Positions 4,831-5,669 of a stretch of DNA of 5,669 nt are shown in pieces. Both the position numbers and the translations under genes were made by a program. How positions within the stretch are numbered: position 1 is the first letter of the stretch; each line of letters begins with the position of its first letter. Under the pieces are notes generated by a model. That model was not told the DNA's origin, did no database searches, and saw only the letters and a list, made by a program, of their open reading frames with translations. The stretch is from an uncultured Acidimicrobiia bacterium (GTDB lineage Bacteria > Actinomycetota > Acidimicrobiia > Spongiisociales > Spongiisociaceae), in NCBI GenBank assembly GCA_937900165.1, contig CALCCX010000270.1, positions 1 to 5,669 of the forward strand, read 5' to 3'.

Positions 4831-5669
4831 ATGGAGGTAGGTGTGTTTCGTCGTTTGATGGTCTGGTTTGGTCCTCTCTTGCTGTTGGCAATACCGCTGA
4901 GCGCGGCCGCTCACACCGAACCGCCCGGCCTTCCGGAGAGCCTCTCCAATACCAACACCCTCGAGGTGGCCTTCCCAGTGTCCGGCATGGTCTATTCGGA
5001 GGCGCTCGACCTGGCCTTCCTTGCCATTCCGTTGAGTGATACCGCGTACCCGAATGAGGTGTGGGCGGTAGATCCCAACACGTTGGATGTAGTGGGCTTT
5101 GTGACGGTTCCGGTCGATCCAGCGCAACTGGCGGTGTCCGATGACGGATCCACGTTGTATGTGGGTATGAATGGGAGTACTGAAATCGCGAAGATCGACA
5201 CGGCCACGATGACCGAAGTGGATCGGTTTCCGCTGACCGATTGGTTTCTGAACGATGCCTACACCTGGGATATCGCGGTTCAGCCGGGTTCTTCCCATGT
5301 TGTTGCTGTCGCTATGAGGGATGAGGGAAACAATGAGGAAGGCGTGGCGATATATGAGGATGGGGTGCAGCGCGTGAATCTGACGCCAGGCGTGACGGCT
5401 CCCTCCTCGATCGCCTTCGGGTCGAACCCAGGTCGACTCTACGGGGTCACCGCCGCCGTGTCACTCAACACATATTATTGGATGACCGTGGATGACGACG
5501 GAGTCAGTGTGGATGACCAGGTGGGCGGCGTAGTTCGAGGCAGGATCGCATACGACGACGGTCGGCTCTACCTGAGTTCGGGACAAGTCGTCGACCCGGA
5601 GACGCTCAACGAACTCGGCACCTACGAAGTCGGCGATCCTGGTACCTACCCTGCTGGTCAGCCGGTTAG
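4831..5669 (+). CDS. Secreted YVTN-type beta-propeller protein (3' end outside window)
   Basis: The frame is open from 4831 to the right edge: 279 codons plus 2 bases are visible, and the TAG at 5667-5669 is out of frame. The N-terminus is a signal peptide with a basic start (FRR), a hydrophobic core (LLLLAIPL) and the cleavage-like site SAAA before HT (residue 27). Residues about 75-135 form a typical beta-propeller repeat pair: NEVWAVDPNTLDVVGFV, then LAVSDDGSTLYVGMNGS and EIAKIDTATMTEVDRF. Residues about 240-270 repeat the pattern weakly (RLYLSSGQVVDPETL). Such repeats make extracellular or surface propellers, with ligand or enzyme role unknown here. Two starts compete: ATG 4831 (weak GGGG 6 bases upstream) or GTG 4843, which follows GGAGG (4833-4837) by 5 bases and gives the more usual signal peptide. 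I favour 4843 slightly. A full protein would be longer than what is seen. Confidence 0.75.
   Translation, partial: MEVGVFRRLMVWFGPLLLLAIPLSAAAHTEPPGLPESLSNTNTLEVAFPVSGMVYSEALDLAFLAIPLSDTAYPNEVWAVDPNTLDVVGFVTVPVDPAQLAVSDDGSTLYVGMNGSTEIAKIDTATMTEVDRFPLTDWFLNDAYTWDIAVQPGSSHVVAVAMRDEGNNEEGVAIYEDGVQRVNLTPGVTAPSSIAFGSNPGRLYGVTAAVSLNTYYWMTVDDDGVSVDDQVGGVVRGRIAYDDGRLYLSSGQVVDPETLNELGTYEVGDPGTYPAGQPV

Noticed and set aside
5667..5669. TAG at the window end as the stop of the propeller gene
   Set aside because: In the frame of the signal peptide and propeller repeats, the last codons read CCG GTT with AG left over, so the TAG is out of frame and the gene continues.
99..5669. tRNA or rRNA genes
   Set aside because: I saw no cloverleaf with a conserved T-loop and no conserved rRNA segment in the gene-free stretches. 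The GGTTCG motifs at 3269-3274 and 3375-3380 belong to simple hairpins, not T-arms of a tRNA.

Overview
This is a contig end from a moderately GC-rich bacterium, probably metagenomic. The coding style and gene content (a CheA-like hybrid kinase, a REC-GAF regulator, a short membrane histidine kinase and a secreted beta-propeller protein) would fit an actinobacterial lineage such as Acidimicrobiia, but nothing in the window fixes the taxon and this is only a guess.

Left end (about 1-600): most of it is not native to the genes on the right. Positions 33-98 are a complete Illumina P7 / read-2 adapter with an 8-nt index, preceded by 12 T. Positions 99-300 are non-coding and hold several perfect inverted repeats, including a two-way terminator hairpin at 187-233. 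From about 300 to about 530 the minus strand encodes part of an unrelated beta-sandwich domain (motif LGSDDGAAVWVNGEEVW), cut off at both ends. The simplest reading is that the contig starts in an adapter-bearing chimera fused to a truncated signalling operon.

Signalling genes (about 600-3210): a CheA-type hybrid kinase (P3 dimerisation, P4 ATPase, P5 CheW-like, then a receiver) is followed after 1 base by a REC-GAF response regulator, so the two are almost certainly one operon. The open frame of the kinase begins at 234, but that start lies directly after the terminator and has no ribosome binding site. The histidine-bearing P1 domain is not seen and was probably lost with the true 5' end.

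Middle (3211-3612): a 220-bp element with 14-bp perfect terminal inverted repeats, four internal hairpins and an internal 36-bp direct repeat sits 6 bases after the regulator gene. It looks like a non-autonomous (MITE-like) element with a possible TA target duplication.

Right (3613-5669): a sensor-less, single-membrane-segment histidine kinase, then 354 bases of gene-free DNA with a post-gene hairpin, a palindrome and a diverged 25-bp direct repeat, then the start of a secreted YVTN-type beta-propeller protein that runs off the right edge. The kinase-receiver, the REC-GAF protein and the membrane kinase could form one phosphorelay, but only the first two are linked by clear operon structure.
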